Below, piece by piece: positions 50,489 to 58,345 of a DNA stretch of 64,000 bases (within the stretch, counting starts at the first letter, position 1; each line of letters opens with the position of its first letter). A program made the translations under genes and the position numbers. Origin of the DNA: Modestobacter sp. Leaf380 (GTDB lineage: Bacteria; Actinomycetota; Actinomycetes; Mycobacteriales; Geodermatophilaceae); contig NZ_LMQC01000021.1 of assembly GCF_001424485.1 (NCBI RefSeq), positions 125,249 through 189,248 on the forward strand, in the 5' to 3' direction. The notes under the pieces were generated by a model. The model was not told the origin of the DNA. It saw nothing but the letters and a program-made list of their open reading frames with translations, and ran no database searches.

Positions 50489-50869
50489 ATGACCACCCCT
50501 CGCGAGCCCGTCGTCCCGCGCACCACCCGGCCCCGCTGGCCGCTCGTCGGCGCCGCTGTCCTGCTCCTGGTCGCGTTGGGGACGGCGGTGCTGCTGGCGC
50601 GACCGGTCGTCGGCGCCGACATCGGCGGTGGGCTCGCGCTGCTGTGCACCGCCCTGCTCACCGTCGTGCTCGGGGTCGCGCTCGCGGTCCGGTCCACCGC
50701 CGTCGTCCCGCGCCGCGTGGCGTCGGGCGCCCTGGCGGTGAGCGGCGTGGCGGGGACCGTGGCGGGGACCGTGGCGGCGTTCGTGGCCGTGGACGGCTCA
50801 GCCCAGCGCATCGCGGTCATCGGTGCGGCCGCGGTCGCCACGTCGCTGGCCGCTCTCCTCGCCCGGTGA
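50489..50869 (+). CDS. Small four-helix membrane protein
   Basis: This is a 126-residue protein of unknown function with a short basic N-terminus (TTPREPVVPRTTRPRWP) and about four hydrophobic helices (LVGAAVLLLVALGTAVLLA; GLALLCTALLTVVLGVALAV; VSGVAGTVAGTVAAFVAV; IGAAAVATSLAALLA). GGGGAGG precedes the ATG. It is convergent with the oxidoreductase gene and divergent from the enoyl-CoA hydratase gene. Confidence 0.65.
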   Translation: MTTPREPVVPRTTRPRWPLVGAAVLLLVALGTAVLLARPVVGADIGGGLALLCTALLTVVLGVALAVRSTAVVPRRVASGALAVSGVAGTVAGTVAAFVAVDGSAQRIAVIGAAAVATSLAALLAR

Positions 50870-50887
50870 GGGCCTGCCGGGTGGGCC

Positions 50888-51886
50888 TCAGCGCATGCTG
50901 ACGACGATCTTGCCCTTCGCCCGCCCGGTGGCCAGGTGCTCGTAGGCCCGGTCGGCCTCGGCGAACGGGTACACCCGGTCGATCACCGGACGCAGCGTGC
51001 CGTCGTCGACGAGGGCGGCGATTTGCTCGAGCTGGGCACCCGAGGCGTGCACGAAGAGGAACGAGTAGCGCACACCGTGCTTCGCGGCCTGCCGGTTGGT
51101 GCGGAACGCCAGGGCTCCCATGACCACCTGCAGCACCGGGTTGAGCCCCATCCGCACGGCGAACCCCCGGTCCGGTGGCCCGCTGACCCCGATGACCTGC
51201 CCACCGCGGCGCAGCACGCCGAAGGACCGGGTGAGCGTCTCCCCGCCCAGCCCGTCCAGGACGACGTCCTGGTCGTGCACCAGCTCGGTGAAGTCCTGCG
51301 TGCGGTGGTCCACGACCAGGTCGGCGCCGAGGGCGCGCACCCACCCGACGTTGCTGGTGCCGGTGGTGGTGGCCACGGCGGCACCCAGGTGCTCGGCCAG
51401 CTGGACGGCGATGCTGCCCAGCCCACCGGAACCGGCGTGCACGAGGACCCGCTGCCCCGGCTGGACGGCGGCCCGCTCGACCAGCACCTGCCAGGCGGTC
51501 AGCGAGACCAGCGGCAGCGACGCCGCCTCGGTCATGGTCAGCGACGTGGGCTTGCGTGCCAGGTCCCCCTCGGCGACGGCGACCCGCTCGGTCATCGTCC
51601 CGCCGCGCCGGGCCAGGTCCGGGCAGCCGTAGACCTCGTCGCCGACGGCGAACCGGGTGACGGCGCTGCCCACCGCGGTGACGACGCCGGCCAGGTCGAG
51701 GCCGTGGGTCATCGGCATCTCGGCCGGGAGGAAGGCCTTGAAGGCGCCCTTGCCGGCCAGCAGGTCCGCGACGTTGAGCGAGGCGGCGTGCACCTCGACC
51801 AGGACGTCGTGGGCACCGCGGACGGGCTCGGCGACCTCCGCCAGGTGCAGCGGTGCGCCGTACGCGTCGATCTGCCAGGCCTGCAT
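50888..51886 (-). CDS. NADP-dependent MDR oxidoreductase
   Basis: This 332-residue zinc-free medium-chain reductase of the quinone oxidoreductase-like group opens MQAWQIDAYGAPLHLAEVAEP. It contains HAASLNVADLLAGKG and the cofactor motif VHAGSGGLGSIAVQLAEHLGA. It ends GKIVVSMR. The substrate is unknown. GAGAGGA upstream of the ATG serves as ribosome binding site. It is downstream of the thioesterase and HxlR genes on the same strand, with an inverted repeat in the gap that may be an operator. Confidence 0.9.
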   Translation of the reverse strand: MQAWQIDAYGAPLHLAEVAEPVRGAHDVLVEVHAASLNVADLLAGKGAFKAFLPAEMPMTHGLDLAGVVTAVGSAVTRFAVGDEVYGCPDLARRGGTMTERVAVAEGDLARKPTSLTMTEAASLPLVSLTAWQVLVERAAVQPGQRVLVHAGSGGLGSIAVQLAEHLGAAVATTTGTSNVGWVRALGADLVVDHRTQDFTELVHDQDVVLDGLGGETLTRSFGVLRRGGQVIGVSGPPDRGFAVRMGLNPVLQVVMGALAFRTNRQAAKHGVRYSFLFVHASGAQLEQIAALVDDGTLRPVIDRVYPFAEADRAYEHLATGRAKGKIVVSMR

Positions 51887-51930
51887 CGGTGGGTCCTCTC
51901 GGTGGTGCTGCGGCGGGACCCCGAGTCCAC

Positions 51931-51960
51931 CACCTGGCTTGCCTAGAAGCAAGTCAGGTG
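51931..51960. promoter_or_regulatory. Inverted repeat upstream of oxidoreductase gene
   Basis: CACCTGGCTTGC and GCAAGTCAGGTG pair at 11 of 12 positions around a 6-base centre. The repeat lies 45-74 bases upstream of the oxidoreductase ATG and contains the AGTCAG half motif that recurs at the neighbouring hxlR promoter. It is a candidate operator. Confidence 0.5.
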
Positions 51961-51962
51961 GG

Positions 51963-52757
51963 TCACCCGCGGGGCAGGCGCCGGGTCTGCCGCGCCGACG
52001 CCACCAGGCGGCCCGCCTCGTCGTGCAGCGCCGCCTCGTCGACACAGGCCCACCCGTCGCTCCAGGCCACGACCTGGTCCACCCGCACCCACGCCCCCAC
52101 CGGCGGCGGCTCCCCCACCAGGTGCAGCGTCAGCTCGACGGTGGGCAGCCCGACCGGCGCCGTGGTGACGGCGAACAGGCTCGGCGGCAGGACGTCCACC
52201 AGCACCCCGAGTGCGACCAGCGGGTCGGTGACCCCGGCCGAGGGCCGCAGGCGCGTCCACATCGTCAGCCGCGGCTCGGCACCCCCGGTCAGCGGCCGGC
52301 CCGAGCCCACGGCACGGAAGTCGGCGTGCTGGCTCATCGGCACGAAGTCCACCGGCAGGACCAGCTCCTCGGCGTGCGAGGGGACCACCCAGCCGACCGG
52401 CAGGGTCGGGACGGGCACCGGTCCGACGGTCGCCGCACCTGCCGCCGAGGACACCAGCACCTGGCTGACGGCGCACAGCACGTCGCCCTGCCGGGCCTCG
52501 ACCCGGATGCTCGAGGTGGCCGCGACCCGGTCCGCCACCGCCTGCACCACGAGGGCCACGTCGGGCACGACCGGGGCCAGCAGGTGGGTCGCCGCCGTCC
52601 GGACCAGGACCTCGCGGCCGGGCGGGCCCTGCCGCGCGACGAGGTCGCGGGCGGCCTGGAGCACCGTACCGACGACCAGACCACCCTGGACGGCGGTGAA
52701 GGACCGCCACGTCGGGTCCCAGCGGTGGGTGGTCAGGGCGTCGACGGTCGGCGGCAT
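51963..52757 (-). CDS. Acyl-CoA thioesterase-like double-hotdog protein
   Basis: This 264-residue protein is of the TesB/acyl-CoA thioesterase-like superfamily: WRSFTAVQGGLVVGTVLQAARDL, a first hotdog helix, then a second half with MSQHADFRAVGSGRPLTGG and WACVDEAALHDEAGRLVASARQTRRL, the usual closing strand. It probably cleaves or binds acyl-CoA thioesters; the chain length is unknown. It sits between hxlR and the oxidoreductase gene, probably co-regulated. Confidence 0.8.
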   Translation of the reverse strand: MPPTVDALTTHRWDPTWRSFTAVQGGLVVGTVLQAARDLVARQGPPGREVLVRTAATHLLAPVVPDVALVVQAVADRVAATSSIRVEARQGDVLCAVSQVLVSSAAGAATVGPVPVPTLPVGWVVPSHAEELVLPVDFVPMSQHADFRAVGSGRPLTGGAEPRLTMWTRLRPSAGVTDPLVALGVLVDVLPPSLFAVTTAPVGLPTVELTLHLVGEPPPVGAWVRVDQVVAWSDGWACVDEAALHDEAGRLVASARQTRRLPRG

Positions 52758-52770
52758 GCCGGCACGCTAC

Positions 52771-52798
52771 AGCTGACTCAACCCGCCGTGAGTCAGCT
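52771..52798. promoter_or_regulatory. Perfect 10-bp inverted repeat between hxlR and thioesterase genes
   Basis: AGCTGACTCA and its exact complement flank 8 bases. The repeat overlaps the hxlR stop and starts 14 bases upstream of the thioesterase ATG. Its TGACTCAAC half is identical to one in the hxlR/SDR promoter, which argues for an operator over a terminator. Confidence 0.55.
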
Positions 52799-53275
52799 CG
52801 CGGTGCGGACCAGGCCGGGCCCCGGTGAGACCTCGACCTCGCCCGGACCGACCCGGTGCCCCTCGGTGCACCGCAGCTCGACCTGCACCGGCGCACCACA
52901 GTCCGCGTGGTCGACGGCCAGCGTCGGACCCGCCTCGGGGCTCGCGTAGCGGTCCCCCCACTGCCGCAGGGCCATCAGGGCCGGGACGAGGTCGCGGCCC
53001 TTCGCGGTCAACCGGTACTCGTCGCGCCCACGGCTGCCCGGCTCCCGGTAGGTGTGCCGCTCCAGCAGCCCGCTGGCCACCAGGTCCTTGAGCCGGCGGG
53101 CGGTCATCGGCTCGCTGAGCTGGGCCCGGACGGCGAAGTCGCTGAAGCGCGTCGTCCCCAGGCTGGCCTCGCGCATCAGGAGCATCGTCGAACGGGCGCC
53201 CACCAGGTCCAGGGTCGCGGCGATGGAGCAGCCGTCGGTGGACCAGTCGGCACGCTCTGCGGCGAGGTCGGACAC
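52793..53275 (-). CDS. HxlR family transcriptional regulator
   Basis: This 160-residue winged-helix regulator contains CSIAATLDLVGARSTMLLMREASLGTTRF, the HxlR opening with its redox- or effector-linked Cys. It continues with SDFAVRAQLSEPMTARRLKDLVASGLLER, the recognition helices, and the wing YRLTAKGRDLVPAL. The last 45 residues are a less conserved extension. It is divergent from the SDR gene and probably represses both that gene and the downstream thioesterase and oxidoreductase genes. Confidence 0.92.
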   Translation of the reverse strand: MSDLAAERADWSTDGCSIAATLDLVGARSTMLLMREASLGTTRFSDFAVRAQLSEPMTARRLKDLVASGLLERHTYREPGSRGRDEYRLTAKGRDLVPALMALRQWGDRYASPEAGPTLAVDHADCGAPVQVELRCTEGHRVGPGEVEVSPGPGLVRTAS

Positions 53276-53304
53276 GGGACCACCCTACGCCTGACTTGCT
53301 GGCC

Positions 53305-53335
53305 GTTCAGTCAGATGGTGTACACCTGACTCAAC
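53305..53335. promoter_or_regulatory. Candidate HxlR operator in divergent promoter
   Basis: The perfect palindrome GGTGTACACC (53317-53326) is flanked on the left by GTTCAGTCA (with a 3-base spacer) and on the right by TGACTCAAC, which complement each other at 8 of 9 positions. A further CTGACT...AGTCAG pair starts at 53291. It lies between hxlR and the SDR gene. Confidence 0.6.
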
Positions 53336-53366
53336 CGCAGTTCCGCCAGCTGTCCGAGGAGCGCCC

Positions 53367-54074
53367 GTGCCCACCACCCGTGACCTGTCCACCGCCACCG
53401 CCCTGGTGACCGGCGCCAACCGCGGCCTCGGCCGGCACCTCGCCGCCGAGCTCGTCCGCCGGGGTGCCACCGTCTACGCCGGCGCCCGCGACCCGCGCTC
53501 GGTCGACCTGCCCGGCGTCGTCCCGGTCCAGCTCGACGTCACCGACGCCGCGTCCATCGCCGCCGCCGTGGAGGCCGCACCCGGGGTCGACCTGCTGGTC
53601 AACAACGCCGGGTCCGCCGCCGGCGCCGACCTGCTCACCGGGTCCCTGGACGACGTCCGCACCGAGCTGGAGACGCACTACGTCGGGTCCCTCGCCGTCA
53701 CCCGCGCCTTCCTGCCCTCCCTGGTCGCGCACGGCGGCTCGGTGGCCAACGTGCTGTCCGCGCTGAGCTGGGTGACCTTCCCGCCGGTCGGCGCCTACGC
53801 GGCGGCGAAGTCCGCCGCCTGGTCGATGACGTCGGCGATCCGCCAGCAGCTGGCACCCCAGGGCGTCACGGTCACCGCACTGCACGTGGGCTACATGGAC
53901 ACCGACATGGCCGCCGGCGCCGAGGGCCCCAAGGCCGACCCGGCCGAGGTCGCCGTCGCCCTGCTGGACGCCGTCGCCGCCGGCGAGTACGAGGTGCTCG
54001 TCGACGACACGAGCAGGCAGGTGCGCGCCGGCCTGTCCGCCGACCTCACCGCGCTGTACCCGCACCTGGCCTGA
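53367..54074 (+). CDS. Short-chain dehydrogenase/reductase, HxlR-linked
   Basis: This 235-residue classical SDR has TGANRGLGRHLA as the cofactor motif, NNAGSAAG and the catalytic residues in YAAAKSAA. The C-terminus (YEVLVDDTSRQVRAGLSAD) is typical of the SDR family often divergent from HxlR or TetR regulators. GAGGAG precedes the GTG start. The substrate is unknown. Confidence 0.9.
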   Translation: MPTTRDLSTATALVTGANRGLGRHLAAELVRRGATVYAGARDPRSVDLPGVVPVQLDVTDAASIAAAVEAAPGVDLLVNNAGSAAGADLLTGSLDDVRTELETHYVGSLAVTRAFLPSLVAHGGSVANVLSALSWVTFPPVGAYAAAKSAAWSMTSAIRQQLAPQGVTVTALHVGYMDTDMAAGAEGPKADPAEVAVALLDAVAAGEYEVLVDDTSRQVRAGLSADLTALYPHLA

Positions 54075-54160
54075 GGCCCGGGGCTCGCGTCCGGTCGTCG
54101 GCACGACGACGATGTGCCTCGGACGGTCGGCACCCGCCGGCCCACGGGGAGGACGACGAC

Positions 54161-55819
54161 GTGACGGTGCTGGCCAGGCTGGGTGGACTGCTCGTGGACG
54201 CGGCCCTGGGGCTGCCACTGCGCGCCCGTGCGTACAGCGTCGACCGCGACGTCGCCGTGCCCATGCCCGACGGGGTGACCCTGCTCGGGGACCACTACCG
54301 GCCGGCCGGCCGCGGCCCGTGGCCGGTGGTGCTCATCCGGCTGCCCTACGGCCGGGCCGGGCTCTTCGCGCACGCCTTCGCCGCGCCCTACGCCCGCCGC
54401 GGCCTCCAGGTCTTCGTGCAGTCCACCCGGGGCACGTACGGCTCCGGCGGGCAGTTCCGGCCCTTCACCACCGAGCACGAGGACGGGCTGGCGACGCTGG
54501 CCTGGGTCCGTGCGCAGCCCTGGTGCGACGGGCGGGTGGCGATGACCGGGGGCAGCTACTTCGGCCACACCCAGTGGGCGGTCGCGCCCTACGCCGACCC
54601 GCCGCTGGTCGCGGTCTCCCCGCACATCACCGCCGCCCGGATCACCAGCGCCTTCTACGACCACGGCGCCCCGGGGGCCGAGAACGCGTTGCGGTGGGCG
54701 GTGCAGATCGGGGCGCAGGAGTCCGGCGGCCTGCCGCTGCCCACGCCCTGGGGGAAGGCCCGGGTCGAGCGCGCCCTGCGACGCTGGCCGTTGCAGGCCG
54801 CCGACACCGTCGCCGGCGGCGCCCCGGTGCCGTTCTGGCGGGACTTCACCGGCCACGCCGGCCCGGACGACGACTTCTGGCAGACCGCCGACCACCACAC
54901 CGCCGACCTGTCCTCCTTCCCGCCGGCCAACGCCGTCACCGGCTGGTGGGACCTCTTCGTCGCCCAGCAGCTGCGCGACGTCACCCGGCTGCAGGAGGCC
55001 GGCGTCCCGGTCCGGCTCACCGTCGGCCCGTGGATCCACGGCGAGCCCGGCGAGATCCGCGAGCTCGTCCGCACCGACGTCGCCTGGCTGGGCCACCACC
55101 TGCAGGGCCGCCGGGCCCCCCGGGGAGCCCCGGTCCGGCTGTACCTGCAGCAGGCCGACACCTGGCTGGAGGCCGCGAGCTGGCCGCCGCCGGGCACCCG
55201 GACCGAGCACCACCACCTCCACGCCGACGGCTCCCTCACCCCCGCGACGCCCGCCGGAGGGGCCACCAGCACGTTCGTCTTCGACCCGGCCGACCCCACG
55301 CCGACCGTCGGCGGGCCGCTGCTGCAGGGCCCGGGCAAGCAGGCCGACAACGCCGCCGTCGAGGCGCGCCCCGACGTGCTGGTCTTCACCGGCCCCGCCC
55401 TGACCGAGGACCTCGACGTGGTCGGCCACGTCGGCGCGCGGTTGTACCTGCGTCCCGAGCTCGAGCACACCGACGTCTTCGTCCGGCTCTGCGACGTCGA
55501 CCCCGACGGCGTCTCCCGCAACGTGGTCGACGGCATCCGCCGGCTGCACCCGGCCACCGTCCCCGCCGACGACGTCACCCGCGGGGAGGACGGCGTCCTC
55601 GCCGTCGACGTCGAGCTGTTCCCCACCGCCTACCGGTTCCGCCGGGGCCACCGGCTCCGCGTGCAGGTCTCCGGCGGCGCCTTCCCCCGGTTCGCCCGCA
55701 ACAGCGGCACCGAGGAGCCGTTCGCCGTCTCTGGCCGGGGTCTCCGGAACCGGGTCGTGGTGCTGCACGACGCCGAGCACCCCTCCCGGCTCGAGCTCCC
55801 CGTGCTGCCCACCCGGTGA
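54161..55819 (+). CDS. CocE/NonD family X-Pro dipeptidyl-peptidase-like hydrolase
   Basis: This 552-residue serine hydrolase has PVVLIRLPYGRAGLFAHAFA, an oxyanion region, and VFVQSTRGTYGSGGQFRPF, the CocE signature. The nucleophile Ser lies in MTGGSYFGHTQW, an Asp in a later loop, and a C-terminal jelly-roll domain (VGHVGARLYLRPELEHTDVF) completes the CocE architecture. Family members cleave esters or acyl-peptides; the substrate is unknown. There is no signal peptide, so it is probably cytoplasmic. Its TGA overlaps the GTG of the next gene (GTGA), so the two are translationally coupled. Confidence 0.9.
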   Translation: MTVLARLGGLLVDAALGLPLRARAYSVDRDVAVPMPDGVTLLGDHYRPAGRGPWPVVLIRLPYGRAGLFAHAFAAPYARRGLQVFVQSTRGTYGSGGQFRPFTTEHEDGLATLAWVRAQPWCDGRVAMTGGSYFGHTQWAVAPYADPPLVAVSPHITAARITSAFYDHGAPGAENALRWAVQIGAQESGGLPLPTPWGKARVERALRRWPLQAADTVAGGAPVPFWRDFTGHAGPDDDFWQTADHHTADLSSFPPANAVTGWWDLFVAQQLRDVTRLQEAGVPVRLTVGPWIHGEPGEIRELVRTDVAWLGHHLQGRRAPRGAPVRLYLQQADTWLEAASWPPPGTRTEHHHLHADGSLTPATPAGGATSTFVFDPADPTPTVGGPLLQGPGKQADNAAVEARPDVLVFTGPALTEDLDVVGHVGARLYLRPELEHTDVFVRLCDVDPDGVSRNVVDGIRRLHPATVPADDVTRGEDGVLAVDVELFPTAYRFRRGHRLRVQVSGGAFPRFARNSGTEEPFAVSGRGLRNRVVVLHDAEHPSRLELPVLPTR

Positions 55820-56610
55820 CGCCGTCCCTGCGTCGGCGCTCGGTGCTGGGACTCGGCTTCTGGGGCGGGTTGGCCGCGCTGGTGGGCTGCGGCTCGCGGC
55901 CCGCGCGCCCGGCCGACGGCCGCACCCGGTACGGCGATGACCCCAGCCAGTACGCCGACCTCTACCGGCCCACCGGGACCCCGCGCGGCGTGGTGGTCGT
56001 GGTGCACGGCGGTTTCTGGCGCGCCCAGTACGACGCCACCCTGAGCGCCCCGCTCGCCGAGGCGCTGGCCGGGCAGGGCTGGGCCGCCTGGAACCTGGAG
56101 TACCGCCGCGTCGGGGACGGCGGCGGCGTCCCGGCCACCCTGGACGACGTCGCCGCGGGCATCGACGCCCTGGCCGACACCGACCTGGACCTGGCCACCG
56201 TGCTGGCCCTGGGCCACTCGGCCGGTGGCCACCTCGCCGTCTGGGCCGCGGGCCGCCCGGACGCCGTCGTGCCGCTCACCGGCGTCGTCTCCCAGGCCGG
56301 CGTCCTGGACCTGCGGACGGCGTTCGACACCGGGCTGGGCGGCGGAGCCGTGCGGGCCTTCGTCGGCGGCGAGCCCGACGCAGCGGTCGACCCGTTGCAG
56401 CAGGTGCCCCTCGCCGTCCCGGTCCGGTGCGTGCACGGCCGCTCCGACGGCAACGTCCCGCTGAGCCAGTCGCAGGCCTACGTGGCCGCCGCCACCGGCG
56501 CCGGTGCCGACGCCACCCTCACCGAGGTCGAGGGCGACCACTTCACGCTGATCGAGCCCTCCGGGCCGGTCTGGGACACCCAGCTGCAACTGCTCGCCGA
56601 CCTCGCGTGA
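55816..56610 (+). CDS. Tat-exported lipoprotein alpha/beta hydrolase
   Basis: This 264-residue hydrolase begins with a twin-arginine signal (SLRRRSVLGLGF) and lipobox LVGC near residue 25, so it is predicted to be exported folded and lipid-anchored. The fold shows VVVVHGGFWRAQYD (oxyanion), LALGHSAGGHLAVWAAG with the nucleophile Ser, Asp in VHGRSDGNVPL, and His in EGDHFTLIEP. The BD-FAE/esterase-like branch is the closest; the substrate is unknown. The GTG overlaps the CocE-type gene stop, so the two hydrolases may work on the same compound on opposite sides of the membrane. Confidence 0.87.
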   Translation: MTPSLRRRSVLGLGFWGGLAALVGCGSRPARPADGRTRYGDDPSQYADLYRPTGTPRGVVVVVHGGFWRAQYDATLSAPLAEALAGQGWAAWNLEYRRVGDGGGVPATLDDVAAGIDALADTDLDLATVLALGHSAGGHLAVWAAGRPDAVVPLTGVVSQAGVLDLRTAFDTGLGGGAVRAFVGGEPDAAVDPLQQVPLAVPVRCVHGRSDGNVPLSQSQAYVAAATGAGADATLTEVEGDHFTLIEPSGPVWDTQLQLLADLA

Positions 56611-56640
56611 GGGCCCGGGCCAGCGGGTAGGGCGACCGGC

Positions 56641-57207
56641 ATGAGCGGCAAGTCGGCGAAGGACTACGAGGACGACTACACCGAGCCCGAACTGCGCGCC
56701 CGGCTCAAGGACGAGATCAAGACCGGTGAGAAGGGCGGCCGGAGCGGGCAGTGGAGCGCGCGCAAGAGCCAGCTGCTGACCCACGAGTACGAGGCGCAGG
56801 GCGGCGGCTACCGGCACGAGGGCGAACGCACCCCGGAACAGCAGCACCTGCAGCAGTGGACCGACCAGGACTGGCACACCGCGGACGGCGACGCGGAGGC
56901 CCGGGACGAGGACGGCACCGCCCGCTACCTCCCCGACGCCGCCTGGGAACTGCTCAGCGACGCGGAGCAGGCGGCCACCGACCGCCGCAAGCACCGAGGG
57001 TCCACCCAGCACGTGTCGAACACCGAGGCCGCACAGCAGGCCCGCGCGGCCGCCGAACTGCTCGACGTCGACGCCGACGAGGCCCGCCGCAGGGTGCGCC
57101 GGATGCTCGGTGCCGACCAGCTCGACCGCGCCGAGCGGGCCGAGTCCGAGCTGGGCCGCGACCGGAAGACGGTGCTGGAGCAGATCGAGCGACAGCGGGA
57201 GCACTGA
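56641..57207 (+). CDS. DUF5872-like conserved protein
   Basis: This 188-residue soluble, highly charged protein opens with SAKDYEDDYTEPELRARLKDEIK, then GEKGGRSGQWSARKSQLLTHEYEAQGGGY, a motif of DUF5872-like proteins, and RYLPDAAWELLSDAEQAATDRRK. The C-terminus is helical (ELGRDRKTVLEQIERQREH). The function is unknown, possibly nucleoid or stress related given the charge. It is probably transcribed with the upstream hydrolases or alone. Confidence 0.75.
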   Translation: MSGKSAKDYEDDYTEPELRARLKDEIKTGEKGGRSGQWSARKSQLLTHEYEAQGGGYRHEGERTPEQQHLQQWTDQDWHTADGDAEARDEDGTARYLPDAAWELLSDAEQAATDRRKHRGSTQHVSNTEAAQQARAAAELLDVDADEARRRVRRMLGADQLDRAERAESELGRDRKTVLEQIERQREH

Positions 57208-57238
57208 GACCGTCGGACCCCTGGGCCACACTGCGCCG

Positions 57239-57616
57239 GTGACCGCCTTCTTCCTCCCCCGCGCCGAGGACGCCGACCAGGCCGAGCGGCTCTACGAGGC
57301 CCTCGCCGAGTTCGCCGGCTGCGAGCCCGCGCCGCCCGGCGCCCGGGTGCAGTCCGTCGTCTTCACCGTCGACGGCGCCCGGTGGGTGGCCGCGGTCGGC
57401 GAGGAACTGGCCGGGAGGCACACCACCTCCCGGTTGCGCCGCGGCGAGCTGATCGAGCTCACCCGGGAGCTGACGACGTCCACCCGGGTGCTCGCGGTCT
57501 ACCCCGGCGCGCCGTTCACCGTGGTCACCGACGCCGCCCCGATCACCGGCGCGACGTCGGAGTGGGCCAACCCGTTCACGGTCACGCCGGAGGAGGTCGT
57601 GCTGTTCACCGGGTGA
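57239..57616 (+). CDS. Hypothetical protein
   Basis: This 125-residue soluble protein is of unrecognised family. The N-terminus is helical (AEDADQAERLYEALAEFAGC), then strand-rich (RVQSVVFTVDGARWVAAVGEEL, TRVLAVYPGAPFTVVTD), with a final ITGATSEWANPFTVTPEEVVLF. It resembles a ferredoxin-like fold. The GTG start lies 31 bases after the previous stop, suggesting cotranscription. Confidence 0.65.
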   Translation: MTAFFLPRAEDADQAERLYEALAEFAGCEPAPPGARVQSVVFTVDGARWVAAVGEELAGRHTTSRLRRGELIELTRELTTSTRVLAVYPGAPFTVVTDAAPITGATSEWANPFTVTPEEVVLFTG

Positions 57617-57708
57617 GCTGAGTAGTCACCCGCTGCACCGGCCGCGCGGTCCCGGGCACCGTCGTCCCCGACGGGCGCACCCGGCGCCCCCGGTGGACGG
57701 AGACCCCC

Positions 57709-58008
57709 ATGAGCGCGAACACCAACCCGATGAAGAACAAGAACACCGCCGCGTTCTTCGCCCAGGCCGCCCTGGCCTTCGGCGTCAGCGCCGTGGGCCT
57801 GCTGGTCGGCATCCTGTACCTGCCGCTGGACGCCTGGCAGCGCTCGTTCCTGGCGATGACCGGGCTGTTCGTCATCACCTCCTCGTTCACGCTGGCCAAG
57901 GTCATCCGGGACGCCCAGGAGGGTTCCAGCGTGCTGAGCCGGCTGGACGAGGCCCGGCTGGAGCGGCTGCTGGCCGAGCACGACCCGTACCGAGCCAACC
58001 AGCTCTGA
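57709..58008 (+). CDS. YiaA/YiaB family inner membrane protein
   Basis: This is a 99-residue protein with two membrane helices (AFFAQAALAFGVSAVGLLVGILYL and FLAMTGLFVITSSFTLAKVI) joined by a short loop (DAWQRS), and a cytoplasmic helical tail. The pattern NxAAFFAQAALAFG and SSFTLAKVIRD is typical of YiaA/YiaB domains. The function is unknown. It is convergent with the YggT gene. Confidence 0.85.
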   Translation: MSANTNPMKNKNTAAFFAQAALAFGVSAVGLLVGILYLPLDAWQRSFLAMTGLFVITSSFTLAKVIRDAQEGSSVLSRLDEARLERLLAEHDPYRANQL

Positions 58009-58014
58009 GGCCGC

Positions 58015-58284
58015 TCAGACCGAGAGCAGCACGGCACGGAGCACGACGACGGCCAGGAAGACGACGGTGAACGCCAGGTCGAGCCCCACCCCGCCGATGC
58101 GCAGCGGCGGGAGCGCCCGGCGGACCGGGGCGATCACCGGCTCGGTGAGGCCGTGGGTGAACCGGCGGACGCCACCGATCCGGGCGGCCCCGGCCGGGGC
58201 GAGCACCCCCACCCAGTCGACGACGACGCGGGCGACGAGCACCAGCTGGAACAACAGCAGGACGGTGGCGAGCAGGGTGGTCAC
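58015..58284 (-). CDS. YggT family membrane protein
   Basis: This is an 89-residue protein with two hydrophobic helices (LLATVLLLFQLVLVARVVVDWVG and LAFTVVFLAVVVLRAVLL) flanking the conserved FTHGLTEPVIAPVRRALPPL loop. YggT proteins are implicated in cell division or osmotic protection in other bacteria. It is downstream of the OleD-like gene on the same strand, with a gap of 61 bp, and may be read from the same message. Confidence 0.88.
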   Translation of the reverse strand: MTTLLATVLLLFQLVLVARVVVDWVGVLAPAGAARIGGVRRFTHGLTEPVIAPVRRALPPLRIGGVGLDLAFTVVFLAVVVLRAVLLSV

Positions 58285-58345
58285 GGTGGGTCCTCCGATC
58301 GGTGGGAGCCCACTGTCACGCGCTCGTCTGGACGTGGCCCGGGGG

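Noticed and set aside
54161-56610. One of the two hydrolases as the missing OleB of the Ole-like operon
   Set aside because: They are on the opposite strand, several genes away. One is CocE-type and the other is an exported lipoprotein, whereas OleB is a cytoplasmic haloalkane-dehalogenase-like protein encoded with or fused to OleC.
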